A stretch of 64,000 nt of DNA from Microscilla marina ATCC 23134 (lineage in GTDB: Bacteria > Bacteroidota > Bacteroidia > Cytophagales > Microscillaceae). The stretch spans positions 1 through 64,000 of the forward strand of contig NZ_AAWS01000043.1 in assembly GCF_000169175.1 (NCBI RefSeq), written 5' to 3'. The notes under the pieces are model-generated. The model made no database searches. It was not told where the DNA came from and saw nothing but the letters and a program-made list of their open reading frames with translations. Below are positions 62,601 to 64,000 of the stretch, piece after piece. The translations under genes and the position numbers were made by a program. Each line of letters starts with the position of its first letter. Within the stretch, counting starts at the first letter, position 1.

Positions 62601-63191
62601 ATAATTATAGCGGTGGGTGACTGTACCGGACACGGAGTACCAGGTGCATTTATGTCTATCAAAGGCGCTGTATTACTCAATCAAATTGTGCAGTTGCAAG
62701 GCATTGTTTGTCCTGCTGAGATTCTCACCGAGCTAGACAACAATATCCGTCATTCGCTGAACCAAGACGAAACAAGTAACCGTGATGGCATGGATATAGG
62801 AATTATAATGATAGACTTTGCTAACCAAACCCTGGAGTTTGCCGGAGCCAAAAATAGTTTGATTTATATAAACGATGGAAAACTCAATGAAATAAAAGGC
62901 AATATATTACCTATTGGAGGGTATCATCAGGAGTACAAACGGGATTTTTCTAAAACTGTTTTACCACTAGAGCCCAATACAAACTATTACTTATCATCTG
63001 ATGGATACAAAGACCAGTTTGGTGGACAAACCGGTAAAAAGTTTTTGAGAAGCCGCTATAAATCTATGCTACTTGATATTTGCCATTTACCCATGCAAGA
63101 ACAGTACAAAATAGTAGAGCGCACCTTTCTGGAATGGAAAAAGGATTACGCTCAGGTAGATGATATTTTGGTGATGGGAATTAATCTTTAA
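59688..63191 (+). CDS. Two-component-type propeller sensor with Y_Y_Y domain and SpoIIE phosphatase output
   Basis: ATG 59688 gives 1167 residues; the TTG at 59655 is not preferred. Signal peptide 1 to about 23 (ending LVVYGQ). Residues of about 30-690 hold about a dozen reg_prop blades (LWFGTADGLSKY, IWIGTYGGGLNKF, LWVGTRNGLNKL) that build two periplasmic propellers. A Y_Y_Y domain is at about 740-815 (NKYAIKLENFDKEW, LPAGTYVFKVKA), one membrane helix at about 825-845, then a coiled coil and the linker RESINYAQLIQQDML. The SpoIIE domain (about 905-1167) has VSGDFYWF, VGDCTGHGVPGAFM, RDGMDIGII and SSDGYKDQFGGQ. In classical hybrid sensors this input feeds a histidine kinase; here the output is a phosphatase. 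Confidence 0.93.
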   Translation: MKYIFKITCIFLFFQSTLVVYGQSALQQMKFARLTPKDGLSQNTINCVLQDKRGVLWFGTADGLSKYEGYQLRTYKTELGNQNSLSNNYVLCLYEDSAGYIWIGTYGGGLNKFDPNTEEFTRYQHRKADSTSITSNDVRSIYEDDQGVFWISMYRGGVDMFDPKTEKFKFIPYQLVPGKPAPRHVYYLLNDRQKGFWVASSHGLFYLDKTKQKYTEYFSPFNDTKLAGFHNAVETMMQDPKDATILWLGGHHTGLLKFNTKTKQIEERFTHDPKDNQSITSNAVWSLHIDKKGNFWVGTSKGFNKFDLQTKTFTRFVHQPTDPLSISGNNIQDIFEDKAGTIWLSTFDGGISSFNPYLNNFIHYSEFEYNSSRVGAFCEDKEGNIWFALGRGKAGLGKLNRKKNTIQLFRPDPKSKANSVGSRVTNALLTDVDGSIWVGTIGAGLDHYDPKTGIFTHYLPDLQGTKTLRSPHIGSLHQDKNKPNIVWVGTRGGGVFKFDKTTKEFKEYRRSTFKDKPNLVHNTVIDIVTDHKNCLWFATRGGLSHFDPATEKFTNYRHSVKNLQSLSNNYVTSLYYDKQHRLWVGTRNGLNKLNLDKVYKGTVTFQHYTTRQGLPNSVIHKIVEDRQGFLWLSTNKGLARLDKKTGKIQVYDEKDGLQANEFATGSGLLASDGAVLMGGFNGFNLFYPEKLNENNYLPNVLLTDFQVFNRSEPVTKNGKLTRPIWATDTIELSYEDEVISFEFAALNYILPEKNKYAIKLENFDKEWRYIGTKHFETYTSLPAGTYVFKVKAANNEGAWSNKETQLVLIIHPPYWATWWFRLIVILLIVGLLMVGYRFRINIIQTQKRILETQVKERTTDLRETNEELQQTNEELQTTLAQVKEKNLIIQEFNENIRESINYAQLIQQDMLPALKEIHYYLPESFIFYQPRDIVSGDFYWFSAIDGKESHPNKANLTTQHDQPPSVANADKIIIAVGDCTGHGVPGAFMSIKGAVLLNQIVQLQGIVCPAEILTELDNNIRHSLNQDETSNRDGMDIGIIMIDFANQTLEFAGAKNSLIYINDGKLNEIKGNILPIGGYHQEYKRDFSKTVLPLEPNTNYYLSSDGYKDQFGGQTGKKFLRSRYKSMLLDICHLPMQEQYKIVERTFLEWKKDYAQVDDILVMGINL

Positions 63192-63213
63192 ACAAGAGCT
63201 AAGCACAGGGACC

Positions 63214-64000
63214 CTAAAACTGAAAATAAATAAACGGTTTAACCGCAGAAGTGCTTGCCTGGTATAATACAATGACTACAATACTAATAATGATGGCTTT
63301 TACAAAGTCAGGCATATTTGTGAAGCGTTCGTTGATGTTGTTTTTTAAGCGTCTTGGCAACCAGTGGATTGCATAAGCTAGTGCCATTAAGCCAAACACA
63401 TCGGCATAGCCCTGTACCATTTCGGGTATTTTTGCAAATTGAAATGCATCAGTCATTTGGGCAAATATCTTGTCAATGGTAGCCATGTCCTGTGCCCTGA
63501 AATATATCCAGCAAAAGCACACAAAATGAAAGGTAATCAATTGCCCCATAAAGCGACCAATAGCCGATGGTTTTTTGCCCTTACTTCCGGTAACATCCAT
63601 CCAAAACTTGTGCAGTGCAAGTGCCCCTCCATGCAAGGCTCCCCAAATAATAAAACGGGTATCTGCTCCATGCCAGAGTCCCCCCAATAGCATAGTAATG
63701 GTAAGGTTCATATAAGTACTCACCGACTGTTTTCTTTCGGGGCGAACCAATAGTAAAATCCAAAACAATATAATGACACACAACAATCCGAACGAATACC
63801 AGGCAGCACTTACAAAGGTATTAGCGGCAAAGGTAGCACCGACCAAAACACCTATGACCCCAATAAATTTCATTTCTGGAAAAGCCAGCGAAAGCAACCA
63901 AATAGTAATCAACATCATAAAAAACATGAAGTTGAGCCCAGTCCAGCCATCTATCAATAAAAATATCAACAAAATCAAAGGTACACTGATATAGGTAAAC
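63214..64000 (-). CDS. MBOAT-family membrane O-acyltransferase, C-terminal part (truncated by window edge)
   Basis: The frame is open on the - strand to the last base of the window, so the start lies beyond it; the visible part is about 261 residues. It has many hydrophobic helices and the MBOAT signature LLGGLWHGADTRFIIWGALH, with the essential His (in the LWHG or ALHG element), as in AlgI/DltB-type proteins. These transfer acyl groups to exported polysaccharides, with a partner hydrolase usually nearby (not in the window). It is convergent with the propeller sensor gene; only 22 bp separate the two stops. Confidence 0.9.
   Translation of the reverse strand, partial: FTYISVPLILLIFLLIDGWTGLNFMFFMMLITIWLLSLAFPEMKFIGVIGVLVGATFAANTFVSAAWYSFGLLCVIILFWILLLVRPERKQSVSTYMNLTITMLLGGLWHGADTRFIIWGALHGGALALHKFWMDVTGSKGKKPSAIGRFMGQLITFHFVCFCWIYFRAQDMATIDKIFAQMTDAFQFAKIPEMVQGYADVFGLMALAYAIHWLPRRLKNNINERFTNMPDFVKAIIISIVVIVLYQASTSAVKPFIYFQF

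Overview
The window reads as chromosome of a gliding, marine-type member of the Bacteroidota, most like the Cytophagales (a Microscilla-type genome is my guess, not a database result). The reasons are: large Sec-exported RHS surface proteins, several outer-membrane barrel proteins, GldM-like domains, SpoIIE-type phosphatases behind two-component propeller and 7TMR-DISM sensors, an archaeal-type prolyl-tRNA synthetase, weak Shine-Dalgarno sequences and a few TAnnTTTG-type -7 boxes.

Region 1 (1-19.8 kb) is one giant surface locus on the + strand. It holds the tail of an unknown gene, a 1591-residue secreted protein, a 3423-residue secreted RHS protein, a small secreted LysM protein and an 863-residue coiled-coil/outer-membrane-barrel-like protein. 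The RHS protein runs from a right-handed-helix-like N-terminus through PKD-like domains and a six- to seven-blade SBBP propeller to the RHS core. It ends in a short AT-rich variable tip with a His-Gly / Gly-Cys-Gly pair that resembles caspase-like peptidases. I read the locus as a polymorphic toxin-like or adhesin-like surface system with an exchangeable tip; the LysM protein is the positional candidate for immunity.

Region 2 (19.8-35.2 kb) holds an intergenic repeat field, an SDR oxidoreductase, a translationally coupled subtilase/LRR pair, an aminopeptidase P, small secreted or zinc-ribbon proteins, a FadL-like porin and an arginine-rich lipoprotein divergent from proS. A thioredoxin-like protein and a small outer-membrane barrel follow. 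Region 3 (35.2-49.3 kb) holds a diverged OmpA-like lipoprotein, an FMO-like flavoprotein, a stand-alone receiver, a histidine kinase/OmpR-type pair, a membrane MutS-like ATPase, FabF, a TPR-SpoIIE phosphatase and an M14 carboxypeptidase.

Region 4 (49.8-64 kb) holds two overlapping lipoproteins that look like shortened GldM, a 247-bp MITE, an IS630-family element with a nonsense-interrupted transposase, a Kv-type channel with a zinc ribbon and a bacterial PARG overlapping a membrane protein. It ends with a DDAH-like amidinohydrolase, two large membrane sensors ending in SpoIIE phosphatase domains and the C-terminal part of an MBOAT acyltransferase.

The most solid new observation is a family of about 250-bp non-autonomous mobile elements, at 24709-24957 and 51718-51964. 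Each has perfect 10-bp terminal inverted repeats and a perfect, copy-specific 9-bp target duplication. Each sits immediately upstream of a start codon, and the two copies share an internal hairpin whose stem bases covary. Fragments of the same sequence vocabulary recur in other intergenic spaces, giving a mosaic repeat family. No tRNA, rRNA or CRISPR array was recognised.
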